From Hyphomicrobium sp. NDB2Meth4 (lineage in GTDB: Bacteria > Pseudomonadota > Alphaproteobacteria > Rhizobiales > Hyphomicrobiaceae): 64,000 bases of DNA. Of the stretch, positions 1 through 9,367 are shown one piece after another; position 1 is the stretch's first letter; every line of letters starts with the position of its first letter. The stretch is taken from contig NZ_FPEJ01000001.1 in the NCBI RefSeq assembly GCF_900117445.1, positions 1,044,501-1,108,500 on the forward strand. Reading direction: 5' to 3'. The notes below the pieces were generated by a model. That model searched no databases. It saw only the letters and a program-made list of their open reading frames with translations, and had not been told where the DNA came from. The translations under genes and the position numbers were made by a program.

Positions 1-1306
1 TATAACGCGCGTGGACCTCAGCAAGCTTCGCCCGCACGGCGTCGGCGAACGCCAGGTTCCGCGCCGCATCGAACGTCGTCGTCACACCGCGCACGTGATC
101 GCGCCAGCCAAACCCATAGCGCTGCTTCATTTCTTCGCGCAGGCCATACCGCGCTGCGGGCATCAGCGCATTGGCGCGCACAACCGGGTTGGCTTGTGCC
201 GGCAGCGCCAATCCCGGCGCATACTTGTCGAGGGCATCCTGCAGCCGCGGCTTGATCTTGGGATCGGGCGGCCCTGCCGCCATGGCGACCAGCTCGAACA
301 GCACTTCCTTTTGCAGAGCTTCGTCCTTGATCAGTTTCTCCGCGCACGTGCGAGCCCGCACCTCGGTGAGGTAGCGCCAGCGATCCATGCGCACTGCGTT
401 GAGCCGCTCGCTGCCTTCCAAGAGGATGATCGGCCTGTTCACCGCCGAGGCCAGCACGAACTGCTGCGCTACCGACAAGTCAGCCGCCTCCTTGCCGAAC
501 ACGATGCGGCTCGTCAGTTCTATGCCGTGCAGCGGCGAGCCGCCGGTGCGCTGTGCCAGCCAGAGATGATTGGCCGCCCACTGTTTCAGCTCTCTGTTGT
601 CGCCGCCTTCGGTCAGCTCGCGGTAAACCACCGGCGCCAGCCACCACTCGCCCACCTTGCGCTTCAGCTTTGTCATCGCGCCTTCGTGCTGGCTGGGCGG
701 CGTCTTATAGATGACGCGCACGAACTGCATCGCCAGCGTCGAGCCGCCCACTCCAACCACGAGCCGCTTTGCTGCAATCGAGCGCCGAACGGTCGAGAAG
801 GGGATCTTCAGCACGCCGGCAAGGTCGATGCCGAACGGGTTCAGCAGGCTGCCGAGGTTGCGGTCTTCATGATAGACGAGGCACTGCCAGTAGCTTTCCG
901 GCACTTCGCGCACCGGGATCGACTTGTGATCCGGGTTGGCGACGTAATCGCCAAGGTCGATGGCCTCGCTCGAATAGTTGACGTCACGTAGGCTATCGAG
1001 GCGCGGATCGAACGTGCCGACGAAGCTCCCGCGCGCGTCGTAGATCGCCGTCGCCAGCCAGCGCTCGGCATCATAGTGCAGCTTGTCGCCCTGCGTGTAA
1101 TGGCCGATGGCCCCGCGGATAGGCGCGAAGACATAGACGAGGAAGATTGCGAGCAGCGTATAGGCGATGGCCGCACTGGCGACATGGCGTAGAGGCCCGA
1201 GTCGCGGATTGAACGCGACGCCGTCGAGTACGATTTGCAAAATGCGAAACGGCAGCAGCGCCACGAGTTCAAGCGACCGCAGCAGCACGCGAATTAAACC
1301 GAGCAT
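1..1306 (-). CDS. Peptidoglycan glycosyltransferase (GT51, PBP1-like), C-terminus beyond window
   Basis: The minus strand reads open from an ATG at 1306 to the window edge, giving the first 435 residues. A hydrophobic segment at about residues 45-61 looks like a membrane anchor. YHEDRN, with Glu147, corresponds to the catalytic EDRxF block of family GT51, and GGSTLAMQF (about 187-195) corresponds to the GGST(I/L)xQ block; a basic KRKVGEW stretch follows. This family polymerises lipid II into glycan strands on the periplasmic face. The EDR block is divergent, with Asn-Leu where Phe is usual and a longer spacing to the following Gly-Ile-Asp. Whether a transpeptidase domain follows cannot be seen. 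Long open frames on the plus strand here are shadows. Confidence 0.8.
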   Translation of the reverse strand, partial: MLGLIRVLLRSLELVALLPFRILQIVLDGVAFNPRLGPLRHVASAAIAYTLLAIFLVYVFAPIRGAIGHYTQGDKLHYDAERWLATAIYDARGSFVGTFDPRLDSLRDVNYSSEAIDLGDYVANPDHKSIPVREVPESYWQCLVYHEDRNLGSLLNPFGIDLAGVLKIPFSTVRRSIAAKRLVVGVGGSTLAMQFVRVIYKTPPSQHEGAMTKLKRKVGEWWLAPVVYRELTEGGDNRELKQWAANHLWLAQRTGGSPLHGIELTSRIVFGKEAADLSVAQQFVLASAVNRPIILLEGSERLNAVRMDRWRYLTEVRARTCAEKLIKDEALQKEVLFELVAMAAGPPDPKIKPRLQDALDKYAPGLALPAQANPVVRANALMPAARYGLREEMKQRYGFGWRDHVRGVTTTFDAARNLAFADAVRAKLAEVHARY

Positions 1307-1858
1307 GACCTGCCGCTCGCAGGAGAAGAGCGCCCAAGCGCCGATGCGAGCGACAACTAGCCCGTGTTTATGGCGATATTGGCCCCGTCAGATGGCGCCT
1401 TTAGCAAATAGCGCCAGCCCTCAGAAGGTATGCAGCAGCACGAACAAGCCGACGCCCACGGCTGGTCCTAACACCGTCGCTGCAACAAGCATCACGAATG
1501 ACTTCGCGACCATGACACTAACCCCGCACAACCGCCGCCAAATACGCGACGACCACTCTCCGCACTCAACGCATGTTGCCGGGGACCCCCTTAAAATTCC
1601 CGGCCACTTGTCGAATTTACATCAGAAGAATCTAGTTGACACGCCCTGTTTACGGGGAAAACGGAGCGTAGCTTCGCAACTGCGAAGGCGCCATGTTGGG
1701 CGGCCGCGATAAACGCCATTTGCTGCGCCGGAAAATCCAAGCGCAGCAAATACGTTAGCAAATCCTCTAGTGGACTTTGGTCTCCGCGGACCTATAGCGT
1801 TTGCGCTAGCGTCGGCAGGTCAACCAACCTGTGGATGCGTTGCGCCGGCGCATCACGC
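1307..1858. other. Intergenic region with several inverted repeats
   Basis: No convincing gene lies in these 552 bases. A perfect 11-bp inverted repeat (ATTTGCTGCGC at 1718-1728, its complement at 1741-1751, 12-base loop) sits centrally. Two smaller hairpins lie near the 3' end of the downstream minus-strand gene: GATGCG/CGCATC at 1834-1854, a few bases past its stop codon, and TAGCG/CGCTA at 1795-1808. None is followed by a T-run, so they may be factor-dependent terminators or 3'-end stabilisers of the ATPase mRNA. Promoter elements for the GT51 gene must lie near 1307-1600 but none is clear. Confidence 0.5.
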
Positions 1859-4800
1859 TCACTTGACATTCTGGGTCGAACCGCCCCGCGCCGGTGGGTC
1901 GAACAAGCGTAGCTGACGCTCGTCCTGCCCCTTCGTCTCGCGAGAAAGTTGCTCGATGCGATCGAACGGAACCTGTTCCGCCATGATCAACGAGCGCTGC
2001 GCCTTCATCGGCCTAACCAGCCCTTCCTGAACCAGATGGAACTCGCCCACCGTCTGTCCCGGAAGCACCGCAGCGGGCTCGAGACCGGACTCGCTCTGGA
2101 ACGCCGCCTTGAGCTTGCGCAGCGCCGTGTCTTCGCGAACGCGGCCGATGAACCAGCTCGTGATCTGATCGCGGCTCTTGTAGTCGAGATCGCCCGGCGA
2201 CTGCGTGGCGAGCATGATGCCAAGACCGGCAGAGCGTGCGCGCTTCAGCAAGCTCTGCAGCGGCTCGGCCGTCGCCGTCTTCGAGTTCGCCGGAATATAG
2301 AGATCGGCCTCGTCGAACATGACGACCGCCTGCAACTCGTCGTTCGGATTGCGCTGGCAGAAGCGCAGCGCTTCCGAGAGGAACTGCGACACCCAGAAGA
2401 GGATGTTTTCGTTGTCGCCCAGGAAGCCGGTGTAGATGATCGACAGCCGCGTGCGCCCTTCGCGCGCATACTGGCCGCGGCCGAGGAACGCCTCCATGCT
2501 GAGTGGCTCGCCACCACCCTCGAACAGGGCGGAGTTGCGATGCCGCAAGCTGTCGAGCTGGGCCACGAGATCGCGGCGAATCTTGCCCGACGGATCCATG
2601 CGCTGCGTGAGGTCGGACAGCTCCGGATCCTCATCCTCCAGCAGGTGGATGAGGTCGGCCAGCGTCACCTCGCGGCTGTAGCGCGATCCGAGGATGCGCA
2701 GCGCCACCGACAGCGTGCCCCACTGCTTCTGATGTGTTGCCGAGTGCTTCAGATGCAGCATGTCGCCGAGCGCTGCCGCCGAAAGGTTCGCCAGCAGCTG
2801 TTGCTCGTGCTCGGGCAGTTCGTTGATGCCGTTGGGCAGCAGCGTGATTGAGATCGGGCGCCCCGAGGCGCGGCCGGGCGTGAACACCGCGACATCGATA
2901 GCGTCGGCCAGCTTCTCGCGTTCGCCGCGCCGCTCGGAGAATTCCTCGTCGTTTTCGCGCCAAACGTCCGGGTTGGCGTAGCTGCAAAGGTCACCCTTAC
3001 GGTCGATCAGAACCGCCGGGATGCCGCGCAGCAGCAGCTGCTCGATCAGGCTCAACGCCAACGTCGTCTTACCGGAGCCCGAGCCACCGAGTACCGCCGC
3101 GTGCCGCTTCAGCACGTCTTTGTTCAGTGTGACGGGACGTCCGCCCTGACGCAGCACGCGCCCGGCAGCAATGCTCTCCGTCGACCCGTTCTCATCCAGA
3201 ATGACCGACAGCGGCAAATCTTCTTCTTCCGCGGCCTGTGGCTCGGCTTCCTCCGCCGGCGTCACCTCGTCGAGCGCACCCATCAGCGTGCGCCCGCGAT
3301 TGGCCTTCGTGCCGTTGGCTGCGGCCTCTGCTTCTGCCGCCGCCGACTTTGGCAGCGCCCGCCCGAGCAGATCGAGACGCAGAAGCTGGATGATGCACGG
3401 CAGGTTCGAAAGCAGCTTGGCGTTCGACAGCCACCCGGCAAAACCCGGATCCTGGCGATGGTGCGTCTGGAACTCGCGCACCATCATCATCCGCTCCCAC
3501 TCCGCCAGCGGCACGATCAGCGCACGTCCACCGTTCTCGCGGAACTTGCGGAACGCGGTCGCCGTCTGGTTCTTCCGGTTCGGCGGATAGTCGGACGCAC
3601 GCAGCATGAAGCACTGCTTCGCGCCCATATTGGCGAGCACGCGATCGAGCTGGCGCTTGAGACCACCGCCCTGCGTGGGCTTGTTACAGATGAAGACGCG
3701 CCCGTCCGTCGTCAGGCCGCCTTGATGGCGCAGCGTGAAGTCGATGGCCGCAAGGTCGTCGCCAAGCTCGATCCGCTCGGTGTTGAGCTGGATCGTCCCG
3801 GCCCATTCCTCTTTGGCAAGGCCAAGCGCACCGCCCAGAACGTCGAGTAGTTCGCGCTCATCGGATGGGATCTCCGCTTCCGAGGCGTTCTGGAACCGCT
3901 CCCAGGACTCGCGATAGTCGATGCTGGACGAAGCGTAGCTCGGCGCTCTGTCTCCATCGTCGGCAAGGCCAAGCCCGAGAGCAGCGGCAAGGCGCGAGAT
4001 GAAACCGCCACCGCCCTTTTCCTCTTCCGCCCCGCCATCGTCCGGCTCGTCCGCTTCCGGAGCCGTCTTGCTGCGCAGCCTGCTGTGCGCATGCTCCAGC
4101 AGGCGCCGCGTCGAAAGGCCGGCGAACTCCTCAAAGAATTGAGGACCGAAGTAGGCCGACGGATCAGAATATCCAGCGCCCGATTCACTCGACTCGGCGA
4201 TGTGCTGCAGCCGCTTGGCGATGATCAGCCGCGCCTCTTCCGGCGTGCGCGACTCCAGCAGCGCCACCGGCCCGGCCTTCTCGATGCGGTCGATGTACGA
4301 CTGTGCCAGCACGCCGCGCACCTGACCGTAGAAGTCTTCCAGGCACGAGATGATCAGAATGGCGTTGGGCACGCGATTGGCGATCTGGATGAGATCGCGC
4401 ACCGCGCGCTGGAAGCGCTCCTCGGCATCCGAGAAGAAGCGCAAGTCTTCGACCTGATCGACGCAGAACACCAGCGCCGCACGGTCGACCGTCCACATCA
4501 GTGCGCCGAGCGCAGCGATAATCTCGAACGCACGGTCTTCACCGTCGTTCGGATCGAGCGCAGCAACGGCCTGGTGTGCCAGATCGGTCAGCGGCCGGCC
4601 GTGCAGATACTGGCGGATGCGCTGATCGATGCGCGGATCGCGACGCTCCAGATAAAGCATCGCCCGCACCACATTGATGTCGAGCTCCTGGCTCGCATAC
4701 TTCGGCGCGGCGACAATGTCGTCGGCAATCTTCAAAACCAGCTTGGCGAGCTTTGCCTCATCGAGGTTCGCTTCGCGCAGGTTCTGTAGATCTTTCGCAT

Positions 4801-5245
4801 CGACGGCGGCATCGGCGACAAGGTGGCCAGTCAGACGCTGCAGCGCCGTCTCGCCCGATGAATCCGGGTCGTACGTCTTCTCCAGCGAGTGCACCAGCCG
4901 GCGCAGATAATAGTCGGCGTAGTTCGCTACATCCGGCGTCATCTGCGCATAGCCGAAGTAGGCCGTGCCATCGCGATGAGCACTCGTGCGCAGCGCGCGC
5001 AGAAGATGCGTCTTGCCCGCTCCGGACTGTCCATGGAACAGCAGGATGCGGTCTTGCGTGCCGGGGCCCTTCCCCGACGTGATGCTCGACAAAAGATCGG
5101 TGAATTTGCGCCGCGCTTTGGCGTGCACCTCCGCCACATCGACGGGATCGGCCCGCCAGATGTCGTCTTCCCAGGTGATCGATTGCTCGAACGCCGAAAA
5201 GAGTCGGTCCGGAGCTGGTTGCGGAGAAGCTTCTTTAAGCTGCAT
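1859..5245 (-). CDS. Large protein with two P-loop ATPase domains, HerA/FtsK-like C-terminal domain
   Basis: About 1128 residues. The N-terminal third has a Walker A motif, GQSGAGKT, near residue 75 in an ORC/STAND-like ATPase context (ILLFHGQSGAGKTHLLRALR), with a probable Walker B at VFCVDQVEDL. A linker rich in Asp, Glu and Gly follows. The C-terminal half has a second Walker A (GGSGSGKTTL, near residue 720), a Walker B (FDEADLYIP, near 975) and ATQSPGDLDYKSRDQI, as in HerA/FtsK/VirB4-type DNA or protein pumps. The ATG at 5245 is chosen because GAGGGG lies nine bases upstream; an in-frame GTG at 5278 would overlap the previous gene but lacks a ribosome-binding site. It follows the wHTH-like gene closely, so the two are probably one operon. 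Specific function is unknown; a role in DNA processing or defence is inference. Confidence 0.8.
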   Translation of the reverse strand: MQLKEASPQPAPDRLFSAFEQSITWEDDIWRADPVDVAEVHAKARRKFTDLLSSITSGKGPGTQDRILLFHGQSGAGKTHLLRALRTSAHRDGTAYFGYAQMTPDVANYADYYLRRLVHSLEKTYDPDSSGETALQRLTGHLVADAAVDAKDLQNLREANLDEAKLAKLVLKIADDIVAAPKYASQELDINVVRAMLYLERRDPRIDQRIRQYLHGRPLTDLAHQAVAALDPNDGEDRAFEIIAALGALMWTVDRAALVFCVDQVEDLRFFSDAEERFQRAVRDLIQIANRVPNAILIISCLEDFYGQVRGVLAQSYIDRIEKAGPVALLESRTPEEARLIIAKRLQHIAESSESGAGYSDPSAYFGPQFFEEFAGLSTRRLLEHAHSRLRSKTAPEADEPDDGGAEEEKGGGGFISRLAAALGLGLADDGDRAPSYASSSIDYRESWERFQNASEAEIPSDERELLDVLGGALGLAKEEWAGTIQLNTERIELGDDLAAIDFTLRHQGGLTTDGRVFICNKPTQGGGLKRQLDRVLANMGAKQCFMLRASDYPPNRKNQTATAFRKFRENGGRALIVPLAEWERMMMVREFQTHHRQDPGFAGWLSNAKLLSNLPCIIQLLRLDLLGRALPKSAAAEAEAAANGTKANRGRTLMGALDEVTPAEEAEPQAAEEEDLPLSVILDENGSTESIAAGRVLRQGGRPVTLNKDVLKRHAAVLGGSGSGKTTLALSLIEQLLLRGIPAVLIDRKGDLCSYANPDVWRENDEEFSERRGEREKLADAIDVAVFTPGRASGRPISITLLPNGINELPEHEQQLLANLSAAALGDMLHLKHSATHQKQWGTLSVALRILGSRYSREVTLADLIHLLEDEDPELSDLTQRMDPSGKIRRDLVAQLDSLRHRNSALFEGGGEPLSMEAFLGRGQYAREGRTRLSIIYTGFLGDNENILFWVSQFLSEALRFCQRNPNDELQAVVMFDEADLYIPANSKTATAEPLQSLLKRARSAGLGIMLATQSPGDLDYKSRDQITSWFIGRVREDTALRKLKAAFQSESGLEPAAVLPGQTVGEFHLVQEGLVRPMKAQRSLIMAEQVPFDRIEQLSRETKGQDERQLRLFDPPARGGSTQNVK

Positions 5246-5264
5246 CAGGCGATGCCCCTCGACC

Positions 5265-6404
5265 TCAATCCTCGACACGCACGTAATGCCAAACGGTATT
5301 CTTGTAGAGAATTGCGGACTCCTCGAACTCTTTGATGTTCTGTTTGTTTTTTAGGTCCGCGCCAGCCAGCACCAATTGTCCTGCGCGGTGCGCGCCGGCC
5401 AGCATGTCTTTGAATTCGATCTCTGAAAGACCCCACTCGGGGTGAGAGGTGCGAATCGCGTCCCACACCCGAGAGATAAACGCCTTGCGAGCGCCTGGCC
5501 AGCCCTCGGCGCTCGTCCGTGCCGCGTTGAGCACACCGGCGGAAAATTGCGCCAATCCAGGGCGCTGCGCCGCCACTTCCACTTGCGGTGTGAGTGTGAT
5601 GGGTGCTTGCGAAAGTGATTCGCTTATCCCGCGCAAGGGAGGCTTTGGTGCTGGCGGCGCAATTTTTGTGGGTGCTGATGGTGCATCCGCAAGGCTGCGC
5701 AGAACGGCAATGCGCAAGGCCGCCAGGTCGAAACGCGGCTGAGCCACCTTGTCGGCGCACAGCGCCGTGATGAGACGCGCGTCAGTCGGCAATTCACGTG
5801 GTTTGGCAAGAAGTTGCCCGGCAAGGACGCGCCCGGCCTTGGCCGATAGCGCCGTGCCCTTGCCGAGCCCTTCTTTCACGTTGTCGCCAAATGCGCGCTC
5901 CAACGCCACCAGTGCCAGCGCTGCCCGCAACTTCGAGGGCGAGAGCGCCTGGCGCATCGACAATCCGAATGCGTGCTGCACCACCATCGCCGACAGCCCA
6001 TCGAGCCGCGACAGAGCGCTACGCAGTCCCGGCTTGCTGGCGTCGACGCCGAGCGCCTTCGCCACCAGCCACAAGTCACGTTGATCGTTCCAGGTCCGCG
6101 AGTGTGCGTGCTTTTCGCCGAAATATTCAGCGACCTCTGCCTCACCCTCTTCACCGAGGCGCAGTCGGGACTTCTGATCCCGAACGAGCCCCGCCATCAT
6201 CAGCTTGGCAAGGGTCGTGTCGGCGATCGTCCGCCACTGCGCGGCAGAGATCTTGCCCGTCACGATCGGACCGAGGTCGCGAATGATCTGCGCACGCGTT
6301 GCTCCGCCCGAGCACGCGATCCTCGCGAGAATGAGATTATCCAAACCGCCCGGTAACGCGCCGTTCACCGGCAGCGCCTGCGCGTTTTTGCTCAGGGCCG
6401 ACAT
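5265..6404 (-). CDS. Hypothetical protein, possible winged-helix DNA-binding, partner of the twin-ATPase gene
   Basis: About 379 residues from the ATG at 6404, chosen because GAGGAG lies nine bases upstream; two further in-frame ATGs occur upstream (6413, 6452). I do not recognise the family. Residues near 20-100 form short helices ending in KLMMAGLVRDQKSRLRL and a GEEGEAEVAEYFG segment, which resembles a winged helix with its wing. A Pro/Ala-rich linker separates this from a C-terminal domain near 300-379 that ends in a well-structured stretch (ILYKNTVWHYVRVED). No signal peptide or membrane segment is seen. The gene ends 19 bases before the likely start of the ATPase gene, so the proteins are probably made together. 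It could be a substrate adaptor or DNA-recognition subunit. Confidence 0.7.
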   Translation of the reverse strand: MSALSKNAQALPVNGALPGGLDNLILARIACSGGATRAQIIRDLGPIVTGKISAAQWRTIADTTLAKLMMAGLVRDQKSRLRLGEEGEAEVAEYFGEKHAHSRTWNDQRDLWLVAKALGVDASKPGLRSALSRLDGLSAMVVQHAFGLSMRQALSPSKLRAALALVALERAFGDNVKEGLGKGTALSAKAGRVLAGQLLAKPRELPTDARLITALCADKVAQPRFDLAALRIAVLRSLADAPSAPTKIAPPAPKPPLRGISESLSQAPITLTPQVEVAAQRPGLAQFSAGVLNAARTSAEGWPGARKAFISRVWDAIRTSHPEWGLSEIEFKDMLAGAHRAGQLVLAGADLKNKQNIKEFEESAILYKNTVWHYVRVED

Positions 6405-6788
6405 GCAACGCATCTCCTCAGTGGCGTTGACATGGCCGTACGCGCGAATCACCGGCCGCTAGCGCAAATAGTGTGAGAGATGCCCGTGGCTTCAAGAGGG
6501 CGGGGCGTTAGCCCACAGTTGGTTGCATCGGCGCCGCAAGTTTTCGCGATGCTGACCGCGTTTCGCCCTACCGGCGTCAAATTGCCAACAACATATTAAC
6601 GCGTGATCGCATCGGCGCTTGTCTGTGCCATCGGCGCAACCGGGGGGACGCCACACGAATTCCGATTGTGCGGCCATTAGGGTCAGTTTCGGGCGTGCGG
6701 TTACAACTCCTTAGCATTAACGGCGAGTTAACGGGTCTACGCGATGATCAACCGTCGTACCGCTCATCTCTATGCGGGAGTTGCTCGT
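6405..6788. other. Divergent intergenic region
   Basis: These 384 bases separate the wHTH-like gene (minus) from the CAP lipoprotein gene (plus) and should hold both promoters. The stretch just before the lipoprotein gene is relatively AT-rich, with TTAGCATTAACGGCGAGTTA around 6711-6730. An in-frame ATG at 6744 would extend the lipoprotein by 15 residues but has no ribosome-binding site. No gene, RNA or strong hairpin was recognised. Confidence 0.4.
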
Positions 6789-7463
6789 ATGTATCGCGTC
6801 GCACTTAGCGCCGCTGTCGCTGTGGCGCTGGCCGCCTGCAGCCTCGGCTCCGGAACCATTTCATCGGGCTACACCGAGCCCGACACCACTGGGTCGATTG
6901 CTTCTTCGCCGAAGACGCAGTCCGTAGCGCTCGGCGGAGAGCCGTCCGCACCGCGCTCCAAGACCCCTGCCGTCGCCGGCCAGCAGTATGCCGCGCTTGA
7001 TCAGGCTCCCAAGGGATCGTTTGAGAAGGCTCCGACCGGTGCTCTCTCAGATCGCGACTACTCGCAAACCGCGCTCGACGCCGAGAAGGCGCGCGACATC
7101 ATCAATCAGTACCGCAGGGATAAGGGGCTGAAGCCTCTGAAGCTCAATGCCGAGCTGACCGAGGCGGCAAAGGCCCACTCACGCGACCTCGCCAAGTGGG
7201 ACCGCATCTCGCACTACGGCTCCGACGGCTCCAACCCGTGGGATCGCGTCAAGCGCACCGGCTATCACGCGCGCCTTGCTGCCGAGAACGTCGGCACCGG
7301 CCAGGTGAACTTCACTGAGGTCATGCGCGGCTGGAAAGAGAGCCCGGGCCACAACAAGAACCTGTTGCTGCCTGACGCGACACACATGGGCATCGCGCTC
7401 GTGCAGGATCCGCGCACCGAGTTCAAATCCTTCTGGACGCTGGTGATCGGCTCGCCGATGTAA
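6789..7463 (+). CDS. CAP/SCP-domain lipoprotein
   Basis: 224 residues. The start at 6789 is preceded by GGGAG eight bases upstream and gives an ideal lipoprotein signal peptide, MYRVALSAAVAVALAAC, with the lipidated Cys at residue 17. A Ser/Pro/Thr-rich linker follows, then a CAP domain (cysteine-rich secretory/allergen V5/PR-1 superfamily) from about residue 90: ARDIINQYRRDKGLKPL, then AHSRDLAKWDRISHYGSDG, then GWKESPGHNKNLLLPDATHMG. The two His residues (ISHYG and PGHNKN) match the family's conserved cavity. Bacterial members are envelope proteins of mostly unknown activity. It stands alone between divergent and convergent neighbours. Confidence 0.9.
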   Translation: MYRVALSAAVAVALAACSLGSGTISSGYTEPDTTGSIASSPKTQSVALGGEPSAPRSKTPAVAGQQYAALDQAPKGSFEKAPTGALSDRDYSQTALDAEKARDIINQYRRDKGLKPLKLNAELTEAAKAHSRDLAKWDRISHYGSDGSNPWDRVKRTGYHARLAAENVGTGQVNFTEVMRGWKESPGHNKNLLLPDATHMGIALVQDPRTEFKSFWTLVIGSPM

Positions 7464-7580
7464 GGCGAGCTTCGACAAGCTCCCCACCTGTCATCTCGGA
7501 AGCCGCGACCGAAGTGAGTGGCTATCCGGGATCCGGCACAAGCTATGGCGAAGGCGCCCCAGCAACTTCACGCTCCGGCG

Positions 7581-8987
7581 TCAGAGGCTCTCGCGCTTCG
7601 TGCGCTTCAGGTTCCGCCACACCGCGACTTCGATGCCCAGCGTGCGGCTCACCGCAACGCTGTTTGCCAGCGCGCCCAGCGACAGCACAACTGACGTCGC
7701 GATCGCCGCGCCGATCAGGCCGTACAACGGCACGAGCAGCAGGTTGAGGGCAATGCTCGACAGCGCCATCGAGACCTGCACGACGGCACTGATCCGCTGT
7801 TTGCCCAGCATGTTCAGCAGGAACTCCGAGGGCCCCATGGCCGCACGGAACAGGAAGCCTGCCACGAGTATCAGCATCACCGGATAACCGGCAACGAACT
7901 GCGGCCCGAACAGCCACAGCAGCGGAATGCCGAGCGCCAGGATGCCGACGCCGGCCGCCAGCGACGGCCAGAACGTCCAGTGAGAAGCCTCACGCGCAAA
8001 GCTGTTGAGCGCCTCTTTGTCCCCTCGCGCCGCCAGCGCCGAAAACCGGTTCGCGACCGAGCTTCCCACCGCATAGTGCACAAAGAGAATGAGCGACATC
8101 GTCTTCGCCGCGGCGAAGTAGATGGCAACGTCGGTCGGCGACATGTAATGCGAGACGATCAGCACGTCGGCGCTCTGCAGCGTCAGCTCGCTAGCGTTGA
8201 CGATCAGCAGCGGCCAGCTCGCCTTCAACCAAAGGGGGAAGTCGTAGCTGCGCGAGCCCTCGCCGACCGTCTCCCTGACGCGCATGCGCATCAGCACGGC
8301 CTGCACGAGACACGCCCCGCCCGTCGCAACGACTGCTGCCGCAGCAGCCGTAATCGCCACCATCGGCAGCCCAAGCGCCATCGCCAGGATCATTGAGATA
8401 AGAACCAGCGCCGGCCGCAGTACGTATGGCGGCACCATCGACAGGCTCATCCATGCGAAGGCCTTGCCGATCCCGTCCTGCACCCAGGTGAGTGAATAGA
8501 ATGGCACGCACAGCAGCGCGACGTAGGCGGGCAGCATGAAGGCATTGTCAAACGGCCTGAAGAAGTGGAGCAGGCCAGCACAAGCCGTTGCCACGACTGC
8601 GCCGACGCCGAACGAGACAAGGCGCGCTCCCTGCACCATGCCGCGCACGTGCGCATTGTCGCCGCCCTCGCGGTAGTGCGGGATGAACCTGATCGTGCCG
8701 ACCCCGAGACCTAAGTCCGATAGGCCGCCGAGGATCATCACCCACGTCCACACGAAGACGTAAATGCCGTACTCATAGCCGCCCATCCAGCGCGCAAGCA
8801 CGATCTGTGACAGGTAGAGCAGCCCTGCGCTGGCACAACGCACGCCAAACACGGCGAACGCATCGCGCTGGGCGCGGTGGCGCTCCGTTCTGGCATGATA
8901 GATGTCGGCCAGAATTGCCGGCAGCGCTTTAAGCAGCTGCCCCAGCCGTCCATCGGTCTGTGCGATCGTCGCGGTGGGCTGGCTCAT
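7581..8987 (-). CDS. Polysaccharide flippase (Wzx/MATE-type membrane protein)
   Basis: 468 residues with about twelve to fourteen hydrophobic segments. It opens with a short cytoplasmic tail, then YLSQIVLARWMGGYEYGIYVF, the typical first-helix block of polysaccharide-transport flippases of the MVF superfamily, followed by GLGVGTIRFIPHY. Such proteins flip lipid-linked sugars across the inner membrane. The ATG at 8987 is preferred to the longer frame because the upstream 49 codons overlap the small acidic gene and read as shadow sequence. The only neighbour in the operon is that 72-residue gene; no glycosyltransferases are adjacent, so the substrate cannot be deduced. Confidence 0.85.
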   Translation of the reverse strand: MSQPTATIAQTDGRLGQLLKALPAILADIYHARTERHRAQRDAFAVFGVRCASAGLLYLSQIVLARWMGGYEYGIYVFVWTWVMILGGLSDLGLGVGTIRFIPHYREGGDNAHVRGMVQGARLVSFGVGAVVATACAGLLHFFRPFDNAFMLPAYVALLCVPFYSLTWVQDGIGKAFAWMSLSMVPPYVLRPALVLISMILAMALGLPMVAITAAAAAVVATGGACLVQAVLMRMRVRETVGEGSRSYDFPLWLKASWPLLIVNASELTLQSADVLIVSHYMSPTDVAIYFAAAKTMSLILFVHYAVGSSVANRFSALAARGDKEALNSFAREASHWTFWPSLAAGVGILALGIPLLWLFGPQFVAGYPVMLILVAGFLFRAAMGPSEFLLNMLGKQRISAVVQVSMALSSIALNLLLVPLYGLIGAAIATSVVLSLGALANSVAVSRTLGIEVAVWRNLKRTKRESL

Positions 8988-8997
8988 GGTGAGAGCA

Positions 8998-9216
8998 TCA
9001 GGAGAGCATGCGGTCGCGTTGGCGCTCGCGCACGCGCTCGGCCACGTCCGCCCACGCGTTGGAGCGCGTCGCATCTCCCGTCTTGGAATGAAGCGCCGAG
9101 AAGAAATCGGCCACTTCGGCAGCGTACAGTCCATGCATCGCCTCGAGCACGCCCGCCATTGCGTCGGACTCGGGGTCGTCGTCTATGGATGGCTTTTCCT
9201 GCCAGACATTTGCCAT
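8998..9216 (-). CDS. Small acidic hypothetical protein upstream of flippase
   Basis: 72 residues, no signal peptide or membrane segment, rich in Asp and Glu (SIDDDPESDAM) with a helical middle part (GLYAAEVADFFSALHSK). The stop is 11 bases before the flippase ATG, so the two are almost certainly co-transcribed. I do not recognise a family. The spacing and codon use look like a genuine gene rather than a shadow, and no competing frame exists on either strand. Confidence 0.6.
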   Translation of the reverse strand: MANVWQEKPSIDDDPESDAMAGVLEAMHGLYAAEVADFFSALHSKTGDATRSNAWADVAERVRERQRDRMLS

Positions 9217-9367
9217 CGGCTATAAGTTCCCGTCGTGAATCTCTTGCCAGCCCGAGCTGACGTGCAAATAGGTCAGCAAGAAGCGCGCCACCCCTTCCTG
9301 CACCAAAATGGAACCCTGCCGGCTGCCTGAAACGTGCTAGGCTCGCGCCAGCAGTTAGGAGGTCGCG

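Noticed and set aside
11-991. 326-codon open frame on the plus strand at the left edge
   Set aside because: It is antisense to the GT51 gene, whose minus-strand frame shows family motifs and a membrane anchor; the plus frame has Arg/His-rich low-complexity sequence typical of GC-rich shadows.
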